Of a DNA stretch of 64,000 nt, positions 11,528-24,735 are shown in pieces. The DNA comes from Isoetes taiwanensis (taxonomy: Eukaryota > Streptophyta > Lycopodiopsida > Isoetales > Isoetaceae), in contig JAJEKV010000028.1 of NCBI GenBank assembly GCA_021234155.1, positions 3,556,567 through 3,620,566 on the forward strand, given 5' to 3'. Both the position numbers and the translations under genes were made by a program. Numbering within the stretch: position 1 is the first letter of the stretch; each line of letters starts with the position of its first letter. The notes beneath the pieces were generated by a model. It saw only the letters and a program-made list of their open reading frames with translations, searched no databases and was not told the origin of the DNA.

Positions 11528-12678
11528 GTTTGATTATAATCTCTGAAGAACATTTTTATACAGGGTTACACTTCCCTTGCAAAAAGTGGTTTTTGTAATA
11601 TTTTCTAAACGTATAATATAAATATATAGACAGCCTCGAATAAAAAAAAGAATGATTTACTCAGAAACCCGTGAAAACAAACTTTGATGCCAATCTGTGC
11701 GTCGCTTACATACCAGAATCAGCCGATTTTGCTCATCTAGCTTCCTTCTGTAACATTCATTAAGACCATGCATACAGGAAGCCTAGAATTGAAATGTATA
11801 ACTCGCAAATTGATGATGTTCAATGCTCTTGGCAAAATGAACAGTTACTGTCTGTAATCCTATTATAATTTTCTGTTGTAAATAACAGTCTTGTACCTTA
11901 AACCTGATAAGGAAGGCTTCAGGATTTGTCTTCCATGGATAACAAGATCCTAAAACTAAGATCATAACCATCTATTGTTGCAGAGTATTTCTGCATGTGC
12001 TTGCTTGTATCACATAGTGCTTATGCTCCTGTACATATCAATTTTTATCACCAAACTGAGACTAACATCAGGTAAATGAGGTCTGACCTGAAATGGAAGA
12101 TTCATATTTTTACCTGAAAACATGCATGTCTAACTAGTATGCTATTGAATTACTACATTTTTTACCTTCTACTGCTTGTATCAGGTTCTGTTTATGCCCC
12201 TGCATGTATTATTTTTATCACCAAACTGAGACTAACATCAAATTTCTATCTTAAAGCATGCATGCCTAACTAGTATGCTATTGAATTGCTACAACTACCT
12301 TGGATTGTATAATATGCACAATTTTTTTCTTGGAAAAGCATCTTACAAGGCCTGTTCCAGGACATCATGAGCATGATACACAAAAAATTATAGTCACGTA
12401 TTAGAGCGCTATGCCTAAATAACAGAGCTAGAAATATATCATTGTTATGATATATATGGTTTAGAATAAACCAGCATCTGAAAATGAGAACAAAGTCATT
12501 GCAGAACTCTGTTGCTGCTACAGAATAGTTAAACAAGATGTCCATTTACAGTAGCCACGCATGCAAAAATGAGCTCTTTATCCAAGTTTGTGTAAACAGT
12601 CATGTTAATATATTGAGTCTAGGAAGGAATCTACATACACTAGCTTCTAATAAGGAGCGGATAAGAAAAAAGAAGTTC
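11528..12678. other. Non-coding stretch between LINE and hAT remnant
   Basis: No reading frame here looks like real protein. It holds AT-rich sequence and the imperfect direct repeat at about 12010-12300. It may include the 3' part of the hAT element that ends its coding part at 12679, but I could not identify a terminal inverted repeat. Confidence 0.5.
12010..12300. repeat. Imperfect tandem direct repeat, about 170-bp period
   Basis: Two copies share the phrase TTTTTATCACCAAACTGAGA near 12040 and again near 12212, and both continue to CATGC...CTAACTAGTATGCTATTGAATT (about 12121-12150 and 12256-12288). The second copy lacks about 40 bp present in the first. This is a local duplication in non-coding DNA downstream of the hAT remnant. 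Confidence 0.75.
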
Positions 12679-15525
12679 TTAAGCCTGCCAACTGTCCAGA
12701 AGGTCTTCTTCTTGAGACATAATTACAGCTTGCACATCTTGTGCAGTCCGAATTTTCTTCTTCGTCTTACGGTCTCTTCTATCGAGTGATGATTGCCATA
12801 TGGCCAACGCATTTTGATAATGAAAATTCAAGTCATCATACTTATAGGAATATATGCGAAGGCTAGTATCTAAACTTGCCATTAGCCTATTACGTACCTT
12901 ATTCTTAAGGATTCCCAACGCACTAAATGTTCGCTTATCTTCTACGGATCCAAGAATCAATGCTTGATAAAGATCTGCAACTCTAAAATAGTCAGACATG
13001 CGCTCACAAAGCACTTGGCTATTGTCAAGGATTCTCCATAACTTTGTCATAATTCTTGGTTCCCTGAACTCCGCATCAGAGAACTTATCACATTGTGCCC
13101 ACATAGTTGCACCAAAACAAAGAGATTGTTCCTTCAATTTCTTTTCATCCAAAATGCCAATAATCTTTTCCATGCCATTCTGAGGGGCTGCTTTACAAAA
13201 ATGAGAACAAAGAACCTTCAACCTTTTCTTAAAGCTATCCTGTATCAATCTTAGCTCTTTAGCCTTCTCCTCTACTGTTTCTAACTTCTTATTTCTTTTC
13301 CAAAACTTCGGGTGAACTATTGTAGTAGCTTCCAAGAGCTCATCTTGTGGAAATCGCTCTCTGATTCTTTTGAAACTGCTGCGGCTACATCCTTAAGATT
13401 TTCTCTTACCTTTGTAATAATGCCTTGTAGAACAATCTTAGGAATGGGTGACCTCCTTACAAGCCGTCCATGAATTCTATGGTTTGGAGCATACATGTGC
13501 ATGAGGCGCATAATACATGTAAGATAATCTCAATAATTTTTTACTAAGAAAAAACAGAAAGGTGTACCTGAACCAATCGTGAACGCACTTTCATACAAAT
13601 AATTCCTTTTCTACTATATGTTAAAGGGCTATTGGGACTGTCACTCTCTATATCAAGCAATTTGTACCACGCTGGAAACTTGTTTCTATTGTATGGCACA
13701 TCTAGAGCACAAGAGTATAAACATTCAAGAATTGTGCAACACAATTTTCTTGCAGTTATGTACTCGGAAATATACATTGACTCCTTAAATGCCAACTTCA
13801 CTAGCATGTTCATCTCATTCAGCATGGGAAGAAAACCTGCACACAAACTTAGAAGTAAAATTTTCAAATCTAAAAGAGTTATGGAGTCCTAATGCTGCAA
13901 CATATTCCTTGTTACTGCACATTATCAAACCTAAACAATTACTTCTTTTACAAAAGTGACTCACAAAAACAATTACATAAATGCACAAGTAGATAAAAAG
14001 AACAGGCGTAAATTATTATCGGATAATGAAAATATTACCAGCAAGTGTGAATAATGTCTCCAAATCCATAAATCGAACTAATAGTTCACTTGCCTTATCT
14101 GTATCACCCTCATTTACTAATTTGTCCATCAAACCAATGAGCGAAGAATATTCTTCAAAAAGCCGTTTTGCGGGGTAATACAAGGATATCCACCTCGTAT
14201 TCATCGTCTTCATAAGCTTTTTTCCCTTTGTCAATTCTTGAGACATCTCTTGGAACTGTAAGTACTTGTTACACACGTACGTTAGAATTCAAAACTTAAG
14301 TGAAAGAAAACATAATACTGCACATATACAATCAGCAAAGATAAATTTCAAAACCCAATCAAGTGAATATCACCTTTTTGAACTGCGGCAAAAGAATGTG
14401 GCTGCACAACTTACAAGCCCTTCAATGTTCTTAATGCATTTAAAGGTATCCACAATTTGATATGCCAAATCCATGCGATGGGCCATGCAATGAATGGCTA
14501 ATGCATAAGGGGCCAATGTTGTTTGAATCCTTACACATAATCCAGTTCGACGCCCTTGCATGACGGAGCATCCATCTACTCCAATGCACACAAGTTTCTT
14601 GGCAATATATTCAAGCGATAATTGTAACTCACTTACAAGATTCTCTTTTACTATCTCAAATAAATTTAAAGGCGTGGCATCCTTTAACATCTTCTTAACA
14701 GCAATATAATGTGATTGCCCAATATAATGTGATTGCCGAATAGGTCCTTGTACACAATAAATGTTCATTGAAACCCAAGAGGAGAGATCCTTTGCACTTG
14801 CCTCATCTAATGATGGGAGAAGTACTCACATTTCTTTATGGTTTCCCTCAAGTCATCCTTAATGATTTGATCTATTGCTGAACCAAACTCCCAGCCAGCT
14901 TTTCTTGATTGCAACCAAGTCATATTCATAGCCCAACATAGGTCCCCCCTTCTCAAAATATGAAAAACAGTTTGTACCTGTAAAATTGTGCTCCTCATTT
15001 GCTTCTCTAATGCTTTTCTATGCAAGAATGGATTGAGGATTTTTCTTTCATTTCATCTTCCCAAATATGTTTCTTATAGGCCTCTTCATTTCTAACATGC
15101 ATGCAGTTTATTGCCGTTTTCCATCTTATGATGCCTTCCTCTTTTCCATCAACAATCATCTTCTTATTTATCTTTTCCCAAATGCTTCTCAATTGTGTCC
15201 AACTTCGGCTGCAAGGTATGAGGACTATGCTTCTTCCAAGAACAAATAGCACAACGTGCTAAAACTTTTAGCCGGCCATCTACTTCCTCCTCATGTTTCT
15301 CTTTACACGGATATAACTATGCCCAACATCTTGTACATGGGTTTGCGGCATTACAGTCACCTCATCAACACTTTCGCCTTCAATTTGGATGGACATTTCC
15401 CCATCTACATTAGATTCAATGTCCTCCAATATAGAAATTAGAGGATGTATAATTGAAGTGGAAGCTTTGCTTGTAGAGCTACTGATGTGTGCTAGAATGC
15501 CTCCTAATGTATGTCCTTGTTCCAT
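12679..15525 (-). pseudogene. hAT-superfamily transposase remnant with introns
   Basis: Minus-strand segments follow the order of hAT transposases of the zinc-finger (C17orf113/DUF4371-like) type. DEASAKDLSSW (about 14770-14800) carries the first catalytic Asp position. VCIGVDGCSVMQGRRTG (about 14555-14605) carries the second, followed by IHCMAHRMDLA. TRWISLYYPAKRLFEEYSSL follows near 14140-14200. The longest segment, 12679-13335, holds the C-terminal dimerisation region with LILGSVEDKRTFSALGILK. Introns are suggested by AAAAAG/GTGATA...TTACAG near 14365-14245, by LAG/GTAATA at 14033, acceptor GTGTGCAG near 13838, and by LVQ/GTACACC near 13568. Disablements include a frame change just before the DEAS motif and another between 13335 and 13380. 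Ends and target duplication are not found. A decayed transposon is likeliest; a decayed domesticated gene cannot be excluded. Confidence 0.75.
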
Positions 15526-15779
15526 GATCGCCTCCTACAAATCAAGACTCTCTTAGCCTTGTTCCCTTTGAGAAGAAGCAATATGAAGAAGAGTTATTAG
15601 AAAGATCCTTATAGAAACCATACTCCTTCAGTATTCTATAAGCTATTAACCAGCCTGACACCTCTATTTGAGTGATAAAAGGATCATCATGCTACGTATT
15701 CAATACTACTATAAAAATTTAATGGGAAACATCCTCACAACTGTTTGGTAGGATTTTCAAGACCAGCATCAACAAGAGA

Positions 15780-15945
15780 ACTTGAATATGTAGCACAATA
15801 ACAGGGGGTTACTTTTAGATTTTTATACGCTTTTTCACATGGTTTTTCTATGATTTCGTTGTTGTATTCGTTGAGGTGTACTAAATAGTATTTCTAGAGT
15901 GCACCCTTTATGGGCCGTTGATTTTCGTTGGTTGGAACAATCCGA
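15780..15945. repeat. Dispersed repeat, copy 1
   Basis: Begins with AATATGTAGCACAATAACAG GGGG and ends around GCCGTTGATTTTCG. It matches 23060-23215 along about 150 bp, including the identical core GTACTAAATAGTATTTCTAG followed by AGTGCACCCTTT. Identity is interrupted by T-run length differences. The first motif is also found at the end of the repeat units at 25.9 and 63.2 kb. Type of element not determined. Confidence 0.7.
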
Positions 15946-15979
15946 GGGTTGTTGTCTTTCTCTGCATGTGTTTGTGCAT

Positions 15980-16115
15980 GAACACTGCGCATGTGTATGC
16001 ATGTGCACATGCATGTGCATGTATATGCATGTGCATGTGCATTGTGCATGTGCAAGTGCAAGTGCATGTGCATGTGTGCATGTGTGTGCATGTGTGCATA
16101 TGCATGTGTACTTGC
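15980..16115. repeat. (GTGCAT)n-like low-complexity tract
   Basis: About 130 bp made almost only of GTGCAT, GTGCAAGT and GTGTGCAT units, strictly alternating purine and pyrimidine over most of its length. Such tracts can adopt Z-DNA in vitro. The histidine-, methionine- and cysteine-rich open frames across it on both strands are by-products of the repeat. Confidence 0.85.
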
Positions 16116-16856
16116 GCTCTTGGATTCTTATTGCCGGAGTGGATTTTACTACCACGAGATGGATTTTTTGCTCACACTTACAAAGGTATTTGTTTTTTAA
16201 TGTTTCTTCAGTTAGCATAATGTTTTTTTTTTTTTTTTTTAGGTATTGGTTTCCCCGATTCTACAATGTAGTCTTTGCAAAACCCCTTTTGTTTCCTTCC
16301 TAAGATTTGCTGCAGATTCAAGTTTAGGCCCTCTGTTTGCTTCCAACTCTTGGATATTCCTGGCTGTCGGATTGTTCATAGCAGCCAGCCTTTAGCTTCA
16401 ATCAACAAACGGATTCTTATGCACACAATATGCAGATTATTCCACGCCCTTTTCCATGTCACGCAGATCAGTCAAACAGCGGGCCACAAGAATGCATTTA
16501 TATTGTAGGTTTGGAACTTTAATCGAACCATAAGGTGAATCATGCATTACCTTTAAGCTAGAGATGGAGCATCCAAAATCATATGGATTGATAAACAATG
16601 GTGTCATTGGGAAAGAGAAATAGTTGTAGCGGAAGAAACAATATATAGCATAATAAAGGGGTTTTCTTTATGTTGCAAACTTTATGACTTTCAGAATAAT
16701 GGGATCAATCTGCTCTATCTTTATGGTAACTTTTACTTATGTTCTGTTTGTTTTATTGTGATCAAATTCAAAAGCTACAGGTGATGAAAGCCTCAAATGA
16801 ATCCTAGTTTTTTTCTGGTTTGAATTCAAAAGTTTTTATCACCGGGGAGGTGGCGT

Positions 16857-17290
16857 CCCTAAGGCCTTGAAGGGGCCAAAAAAAAATTTTTGCAACATAA
16901 ACCATTAACATCCAACATATAAAAATTAAATCTCCCAACACATAACAACCAACACATAACAACCATTGACATTAACAACCAACACATAACTACCATTGAC
17001 ATTAATTAACACAACCATTGGGTCCAACATATTTAAATTAAAATTCCCCTTAAACCCCCTTTGGTTTGGGTGCATATTCACACGGGGGGTGACGTAGGGC
17101 AGCGAGAGCCCTCATAATTGTATTTTGCACGTACGAAATCAACACCATATAGTATTCTGCTTGAAATCTTATAGTATTTTGCGAATCTTGTTATACAGTA
17201 TAGCAAATTTTGTACTTGCATACCCCACAAACGAGGAACTTTACGTACGGTATAGATTAAGGAATAAGAGGTGAATATGCCAGAATGGAA
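16857..17290 (+). mobile_element. Foldback element, truncated copy
   Basis: Matches the left arm and centre of the foldback element at 24966-25537: AAGGCC...GGGGCC, blocks of ACACATAACAACCATT-like sequence, then CCCCTTAAACCCCCTTTGGT, TGCATATTCACACGGGGGGT, ACGTAGGGCAGCGAGAGCCC (near 17093-17113) and CATACCCCACAAACGAGG in the centre. Homology stops near 17285, before the right arm, so this copy cannot fold on itself. The internal phrase with the CACATAAC unit is expanded relative to the other copy. Confidence 0.75.
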
Positions 17291-20200
17291 GATTACAAAA
17301 ACGTAATACACCGTTCATCATGAATGCCACTTGGAACTTGCTATCTTATGTAAAAATTTTACGTTAACATATACATGCAAGTAAAGAGAGTGACCTTAAT
17401 GAGATGTTATCCTCCAGTCAAAAGCTTCCAATTTATAGCATGAAAAGATAATTAATACAAGAATTTGTCGCGGCGGCAGTCGCCGCCGCTGGTTTGTTCT
17501 TTTAGTGGGTGCTTATGTGCGTAAGAGGTTTAAGATGGTTTTGCACTAGCTAATTGGCAGTGAAGATAGGATTATTATACCCGTCAGTGCAAAGCAATTG
17601 TCATATAATTTAGAATTTAGCCTAGCATATGCATTTTAGGATAATACTTGGCAATACTTTTGGACAACAATTAGCACATTGTATTTTTATCTGTTTTTTT
17701 AGACTATGGAGAGATAATGTATTACTGCACAATGACATAGCTCATTTGTTGGTAGATAAATAATTTTGGGTGTAAATAGTTTAGAAAGTAAAACTATGAG
17801 TTCAAAAAGTATAGGTTGTCCCATTTGCACCTATTGATACATGCCTATCGACTAGAACTTTGTGAGCAAAGTGAGAAGACCAAAAAGAAGAACGAAAAAA
17901 AAAAGAGAGAGAACAAAATTTTGAAAAGCTCGTATGATGGGGTGGTCCTGACAATTTCTTTTATGTAATCTTTCATGTTCAGGAGTTGAACCTTCATGAT
18001 ATTATATCAATTGACCGAGAACTTGGCAATGTTCTTCATGGAATGGAAGTCTTAGGACAGAAAAAACAATATTTGGAATCTGCTCTGCTCTAGAGAGTTC
18101 ACTAGAAGGTAACGTGAGTTTGTGAGTTTGTTGTCGTCGCATAATTTCTTGCAACTCCACGATAAAAAATCTTTGCTTGGATTTCGCATAGAAGATCTTC
18201 GCTTGGACTTCATACTTCATGCATACACCAACCAAACCCCAACATAAATTCTAAAGGTTCAATTTAATAGCCAATGGGGTTTCACCCCATTAACTTGAAA
18301 CAATATTTAACAACCCAAAAAGGCAAGAGTGCTAGATGAATTTCCTAGATAGTGCCAACATGGTCTTGACGTTTTAGCAAAGGTTGGACCAACAATTATG
18401 CTTTCTTGCTACAATATATATTTCATAAAAAGTATCATTTAGTAGTTTCAGACAGAATAATCTGTAAACTCCATTTTTCGGCAATATCTAACTCAAATGG
18501 GTTCACATATTATCCCATGTTTCAAATATCATGCGTAAGTATCAAGTTTTTGCAATGGAAACAAATAATGCAACATTCTATCTATATGACAGGATGAATT
18601 AATGCCATTCTAAAAATGGTCTTTCTGCCTAGGCGAGGAGGCCACCATGGCCTATATTTGAAAGAAGCTCCATTCGTTCCATGTTTGGACCTTGCCAGAT
18701 CCAAAAGGGCAACCAGAAACAGATTAGTTTTTCTGTTTCTCTGATGTAACGTAATGGCAAAACTAAGAGCGGCACTTCTTCAACATCGCGCTTCTCTCCT
18801 GCACTAACCAACCGCCATAGCCAAGATTCTGCATCAAAATCTTCTGCAGAGGCATCAATCTTCATCCGCCCATATTGGAACCATACTGTTATGTAACCAT
18901 ACTGTTATGTTGGAGTAGCCAAATGCTTCAGACTGATGGAAAGTTTGGAAGAACCAAGATGCAACTAGCGGAAGCGTGAGTTTTTGTTGCTGCAACAGCT
19001 ATTCAACGGCTTGATCTTAAATTACCTCAGGGATAAAAAATAGCAGAGCTTTCCAAATTTATTGTTTGAAACCTGTATTTAATCCCTCATTGTCAAATCA
19101 AATGCGAGTAGGTTCAGAATTTTAATTCAAACAAATAACTATGATAGGCTCTTGAATACCTGATCTATCCTGCTTCAAGCAAACATAATATTATAATAGA
19201 GCTTGCTTAACATGCAAGAACGCTAAGATACTGTCTAAATATCTACCAGGCATAATAAGTACCTCTCAAATCGAATCTCCAGGCACTCAAATCCTCATTC
19301 GATCAGAGCCATTTTATTTCCTTCTTGATCCATTATATCCAGCCATTAGATATTCCCATCAGAGCCATTTTATTTCCTTCTTGATCCATTATATCCAGGC
19401 ACAGACCTTCAACAACATTTTGGCTGCTCCATCTACCGGTGCAAGATTTATGCTGGATCTACCTTTCTGCGCTCAGCGCTAAGGGAAAAACCAGCAAGCT
19501 AGTTACAAAATCTCCTCCGGCAATCATAGCGAGTGCTTGCAATGAATGCGACCAAGCTTTTTCAAGCTTTTGATCATATGATCTTTGAATCGTTTGTTAA
19601 GTTTTGGATTTTTAAACTTATGCAGCATTTGTAAGGTGATGTTTGAAGGAACAAACTCTCAGCCGGAATGGTACCTAAGATTTGTTCCATGCTCGCACCC
19701 TTGGAGTTGGAATCAAACTCTGTATTTTGCTGTGCTAATGAAATTGAGCTGCAAATTGAAGCCTTAAAGCCTTAAACTAAAAAGATTACCTGGTACATAC
19801 TGCACAAGTGCCGGGGACGAGCAGACAGATACAAAAGGAAGAGCCATACCTGCTGGCAATCAGACCGCTGTTTTGCTCTACGTATTAGCCTATGGGCCCA
19901 TATTCCATTTACATCGTGCTAGAGTCCCAGTGGCCAGATGACGGAATGCTATGTTCCTCTCCAAATATGCTCTGTTTTTAGCAAATGAATTTACCTTGCA
20001 TCCTTGCACTCCAAAAAATTGAAAGGCCCCATCCCAACTTGGTAGTATCGAATTTCTTAGCGTCCACCCAGCGAAACCCCTCGATAATCTGTTCGGCCTT
20101 TGTGTATTTTGATTCTTAAAACATCCATGAGTCCGCTAAACCTAGGCGGCTTTCTACTGTGGCTCAACATACGCCCCCCATCCTTCGCTTTTATACTAAC

Positions 20201-21681
20201 AAAAAGAACAATCGAGAAGGTTCAACACTGATCCGGAACTCTCAAGGCATGGACAATCCAGAAGCTTCGATGCCGATCCTGCCATGTGAATGGAGCTTCC
20301 AGAAAACTCCATACCGTTCTTAGAATTTTTGGGCCTTACACGTGTACATTTCAAAGCTAGACCAGGTCTAGATGTCAACTTCTGACAGGTTTAATCTCCT
20401 CCTCAATATTTTAGAGGCCTACACATGTACAACACTAACCAAAAATATCAACTTCCGTAACAATAGCGCTTACCTCTAAGCTGCCCCCTTATCCTCCATA
20501 TTACAATTATATATTAGAGATAGGCTATTAATAAAACAAAACCGAGTCGGGTTTTTTTGGTTTTTTTGCTATGGTCGGATAGACCCGGGCTACAGTTTCT
20601 CCCTCCAGAGATTTTCTCCAACTTATGGGGCCCCGCCACATGGTCTTGCCATGCTGGCACAGGTTTTTCGAAAAGAGGCGAGCGATGGCTATGGAAATAT
20701 ACAGGCAAAAAAGGCAGAACAGAAGGGGAGAGATCCGGAAGGCCTACAGAAGAAAATAGGCCCTGGACTGAGAATTGCCTCGGCTCAATCATTGAAAATA
20801 TCAGCAGCTTGGTTATATTTCAATTGGGCTTTTGTAAAATCCGAATTCTGGCTCTACATTTCTGTCAGCGACATTTTGAATCTGAGTTATAAAGGATAGT
20901 TACAGATCGGTGGATTTGATGAAGAAAGAGCACAAATTTGAATTTTTTTAAAGACAATTAAGCATTTGGAGGCAAAATAGAGCCCTAGAGCATTTGGGTG
21001 CATTTAGGCATATTACAGGCAATTGCTTCCGATTTTAAATAAATCCAAATCCGAAATGCTCAAAATGGGTGACTTGATCGATTATAAACTGGTTATGAAA
21101 ACTCTGCATCTACTAGAAATCCACGGACACTTTCTCAAAAATTTTGTAACATTTTGAACCACCGGCCATGAATTCCTAAAATAATCGGACCCACGGACCA
21201 GTTCCAAGCTAAATCCACACAATTTTCCAAAAAAAAATCTGGTCAACCAGCTCAATGATCAGAATCAAGGAGCTCCTTTCTAAGCTTACAAGAGAATGAT
21301 TCGCAAGCCTCAGAACTGAGCCTAACAGCAGCAACAAGGGCCATGAATACGGCAGCATCTTTAATATAGGAAACAAATTTGGTACCAAATTGGACAACGA
21401 AATGGATATCCTTTACTTATTTTGGACAGAGCAAATCATGACAAACTTGCCCATAACCGAAGCAAAAGATTGAAGCTAAAACCCCCACTGCTGTGTGGTG
21501 TTTCACCAGGCGAAATGTGCTTGCAATCTTGGCTTTCAAACAAGGGAATATATCTTGGCTTATAATCTTGCTATCTTGGTCGATTGGCGACGATTGCCGT
21601 GTATTAAATTTAAGCCTTATCTAATTTTCAGAACCGTAGATTCATAAAATTATAGATCCAATGGTTTTAAATAGTGCCACG
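17291..21681. other. Gene-poor stretch
   Basis: Nothing convincingly coding. It contains a short GC palindrome at 17470-17489, a 41-bp direct duplication at 19302-19398 and AT-rich sequence. Open frames at 18629-18865 (minus) and 20557-20892 (plus) have no recognisable motif and no supporting neighbours. Confidence 0.45.
19302..19398. repeat. 41-bp direct duplication, 56-bp period
   Basis: The sequence from ATCAGAGCCATTTTATTTCC to CATTATATCCAG occurs identically at 19302-19342 and 19358-19398, separated by 15 bp. Perfect identity suggests a recent local duplication. Confidence 0.95.
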
Positions 21682-22442
21682 TCAGATTTTGCGGATGTGG
21701 AAGAGACACGTGAATAGGCGAGAATTCAAGAAAAGGATGTAGGCTTGGTTGGGCTGGCATGCTAAAAATGGAAAAAACCATTTGCAAACGTAATTGGTCT
21801 TCGTTACTTTGTCAATGATAATCATGGTCGATGCAATGTCCAATTCCAAATGCATATTATATTCTTGCAATTTAAATGCTTGATCATTTATCTTGTCTGC
21901 TCGTGTTTTTAAGAAATCTTCATGTGCTTTAATTACGTCACTGTGAGTTGCTAGTGTTCCCTCCAATTTTGTCAATCGTTCCTCTGTTGTGTCTAGATCC
22001 ATTTCTCATTCTTACCAACGAACTCTTGTCCAACCACCTTTTCACAATTCTGGATTCTTCTTTAGCACACTTTCATCTTTTGTAGATGTGAGACCAAGCC
22101 AAAAGTTGAGTTCTTGGCACTTGGCATCAAGTGCCTTCAGAACATCCATAAAACCTGCATATAGAACTTTCCATCACTGATGTTTGAAAGATAGCGATAC
22201 CTTGGTATTGATGCAGAATGATGAGAAACGCCTGGATTCTACTGTGCCATGTCACAACCCTAATGAGGGGCAACATTATGTCCCCTCAAATAAGGGCAAA
22301 TCTTCTGCCAGAAACTCTTCATATATTCTTTCCAGACTTTCAAAAGGACATCATAAAATGCAGTAGCAGAAGCTTCTAGAAGATGCAAGCAAAACTTGCC
22401 ACAAGAAAACTCAAAGGGAATGAGGCCCTCTTCTGAAAACAA
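21682..22442 (-). CDS. Unidentified coding remnant with coiled coil
   Basis: Three minus-strand segments read as protein-like sequence in this order. The first, 22442-22260, contains LLKVWKEYMKSFWQKICPYL. The second, about 22160-22050, contains FMDVLKALDAKCQELNFWLG and is preceded by ATATGCAG, a possible splice acceptor. The third, 22002-21682, begins MDLDTTEERLTKLEGTLATH and continues with heptad-like charged sequence to about residue 65, a likely coiled coil. Frames differ between segments. I cannot name the family. A transposon gag-like protein or a small intron-containing plant gene are both possible; decay is likely. Confidence 0.3.
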
Positions 22443-23059
22443 AGATTATAAAAATAAAAGAGCTTATTCTTTTTGGACAACGTTACTTTCCTTTTATACT
22501 AGTAACAATACAATTAAAAAAAGGTTAAGGTTCCCCATGTCTGGGCAAAAAGTTATACACTACATTATATAGCCACCAATACAATCCATCAACCTGTTGT
22601 CCTCAAACTATTCCACTGGCCACATAGATAAATGTCAGAATGAGACTCAAGATGTTGAACTTCTTTACAGAAACTAGTATTTTATCTCCAAGGTTGGTGG
22701 GAACATCTTAAATTTATTGCGTATGGGCTGGAGGCAAATTGCTCATTTAGCGGACCATTATATGTATTTTATTTTGTCGCCTAATGGACCCAAATTGACG
22801 TGATCATCATATTATAAATGCCATGTACAGAAAGGAACAATCATTTAAATGAATCTCTTGTTGATTCTTTGCTTTAACCTCCTTGCAATTTGATCATTGG
22901 CTCCAATAGCCTCTTCGTTGAAAGTGCTAAACTCGCTAGTGCTTCCCACCTATTAGACATACTACTTAATTGTATCATCTTCAAGTTCACAACAAAATAC
23001 CTGCAAAGTTAAGATTCTCTTATGTCATCCTACATATTAGTACTTAAAGAAAGCTTGAA

Positions 23060-23215
23060 GATTTTCCAATATGTAGCATTATAACAGGGGGTTTTTTTTT
23101 TGTTTTTGTACTGTTTTCTCTAAGGTTTTCATATGATTTGGTGGCCGTATTCATCCAGGTGTACTAAATAGTATTTCTAGAGTGCACCCTTTTGTTAGCC
23201 GTTGATTTTAGAAAA
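23060..23215. repeat. Dispersed repeat, copy 2
   Basis: Second copy of the repeat at 15780-15945, same orientation. It starts CAATATGTAGCATTATAACA followed by GGGGG and a T run, and includes the shared core GTACTAAATAGTATTTCTAG. Sequence after about 23215 diverges. Confidence 0.7.
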
Positions 23216-24735
23216 GGGAGCAAATCCTGTGGTGAATATCCTCCCATTAGTTTTAGGGTTTTGTTTAGGGTTGTGTGGCCTATTATTTTATCTATCTACT
23301 AGCCTATGATTTTGTTGTCAGATTATGAATGCCATGGCAGATTATGATTTTGTGTTGGCTATGGCGCGGAGGGGTTTCTTAGCTTCTTTGAAGCTTAAGG
23401 CCATTGAAGGCCGAACTTTTTGAAGCTTAAGGCCAGATTGTCGCATCAGGGGTTGTTTTCAAGCATGTAAAGTTGGATCTTTGAAGCTTAAGGCATCCGT
23501 TGCTTAAGGATCTGCTGGTTTTGAAGCTTAAAGATCTGCCGGATCTGTTGCTTAGGGGCCAGCGATTAGCGAGGGGAAAAACAGGGGAAACAGTTACCTC
23601 GGGCTGCCCACGATCCTCTGGCATAGACATCTCTTTAAAGATACTGCTTTGACTGATTTTCCCGAGCTTCTACTCCATGGATTCCTCAAAAACAGATGTT
23701 AAGAGTTAAGGTTAAGGGTTTGCGGCGTCTTTTGTATGTCCCCGATATTCTTTTAGGCGCTTGAGATGGCTTTGCGGGTGTCTTCACGGTCGAGATGGTT
23801 AAGGGTTTTGCGGCCGGGGATGGTTTTCCACAGTAGAGATCGTTCAAAAGCGAGAACCGCGAGATCAATGTCCATGCTAGATATTGGAATAACTTTGTCT
23901 AACCGCCTTCGGACTGTGTAAAATCGTGCAGACTTTGAATATTCAACTGTTCTTACTCTTCAACAAACAGCCGTCTACAGTAAGTTATCATCACCCGACT
24001 TTAGTCGTTTTTGATGTGATAGAGAACCGTGTGTTTTAATGGAACATTTTGCAAGTTAGCGACCTCGGAGGAGGAGTGGGAATGGGAACTACTATGGATC
24101 ATTGTTTTCACAAGCCACACAAGTTTCACAAGCACCCCGCTGAACATAGGTATTTCTGCCAAACCTCATCTACAAGTCATAGCTTTCATATCGCTTCGAT
24201 GTGACAAGTCGTCTATTTTATCGAGTGTAATGATCCTAAGGTTTGTAAAGAGCAAATCAAGGGCGACTCCAAAGAGCCCCATGTTTTGGCGTCTCACATG
24301 CTATGCACATTGGAAATAGTGAGACAAAACTTTGGGAAAAGATTTTAAACTAAGTCTCTCGCACCCGGTTTACACGTCTGAAATGGATGCGGTATTACAC
24401 CGCAATAATCCATGGTGTTTTCTTGCAGCCTTCCGAATGATATAGTAGGGGACATGAGTTTTGAAGAACTTCGCTCAATTGCATATGAAGGTGCACAACA
24501 AGGGATTCCACCACCAGATTTGGTGGGTGCAATTGTGTACTTGTTTCTGAAAGTTAATTGTGTACTTGTGCAATAAAGTCTTGATGGCATTTTATATTTA
24601 TATAGATCCAAAGAGAAATGAACATGTTCATGGCAAAGAACTCTGAATTTGAGATGCTCCTTAGAAATCCTTATAATGGTCCTGCTGCTCATCCTCCACA
24701 AGGAACAACAATGCTTTTTGGGAAGATTGTGCCTC

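Larger units (their letters stand above)
15526..16856. other. Non-coding stretch
   Basis: Apart from the dispersed repeat and GTGCAT tract listed separately, this stretch holds a run of about 18 T near 16223-16240 and no protein-like frame. Confidence 0.5.

Noticed and set aside
15835-16303. His/Met/Cys-rich open frames on both strands
   Set aside because: They are produced by the GTGCAT tract and open in several frames at once.
20557-20892. 111-codon plus-strand frame with overlapping frames on both strands
   Set aside because: No motif, no compositional bias and no neighbouring exon; most likely chance.
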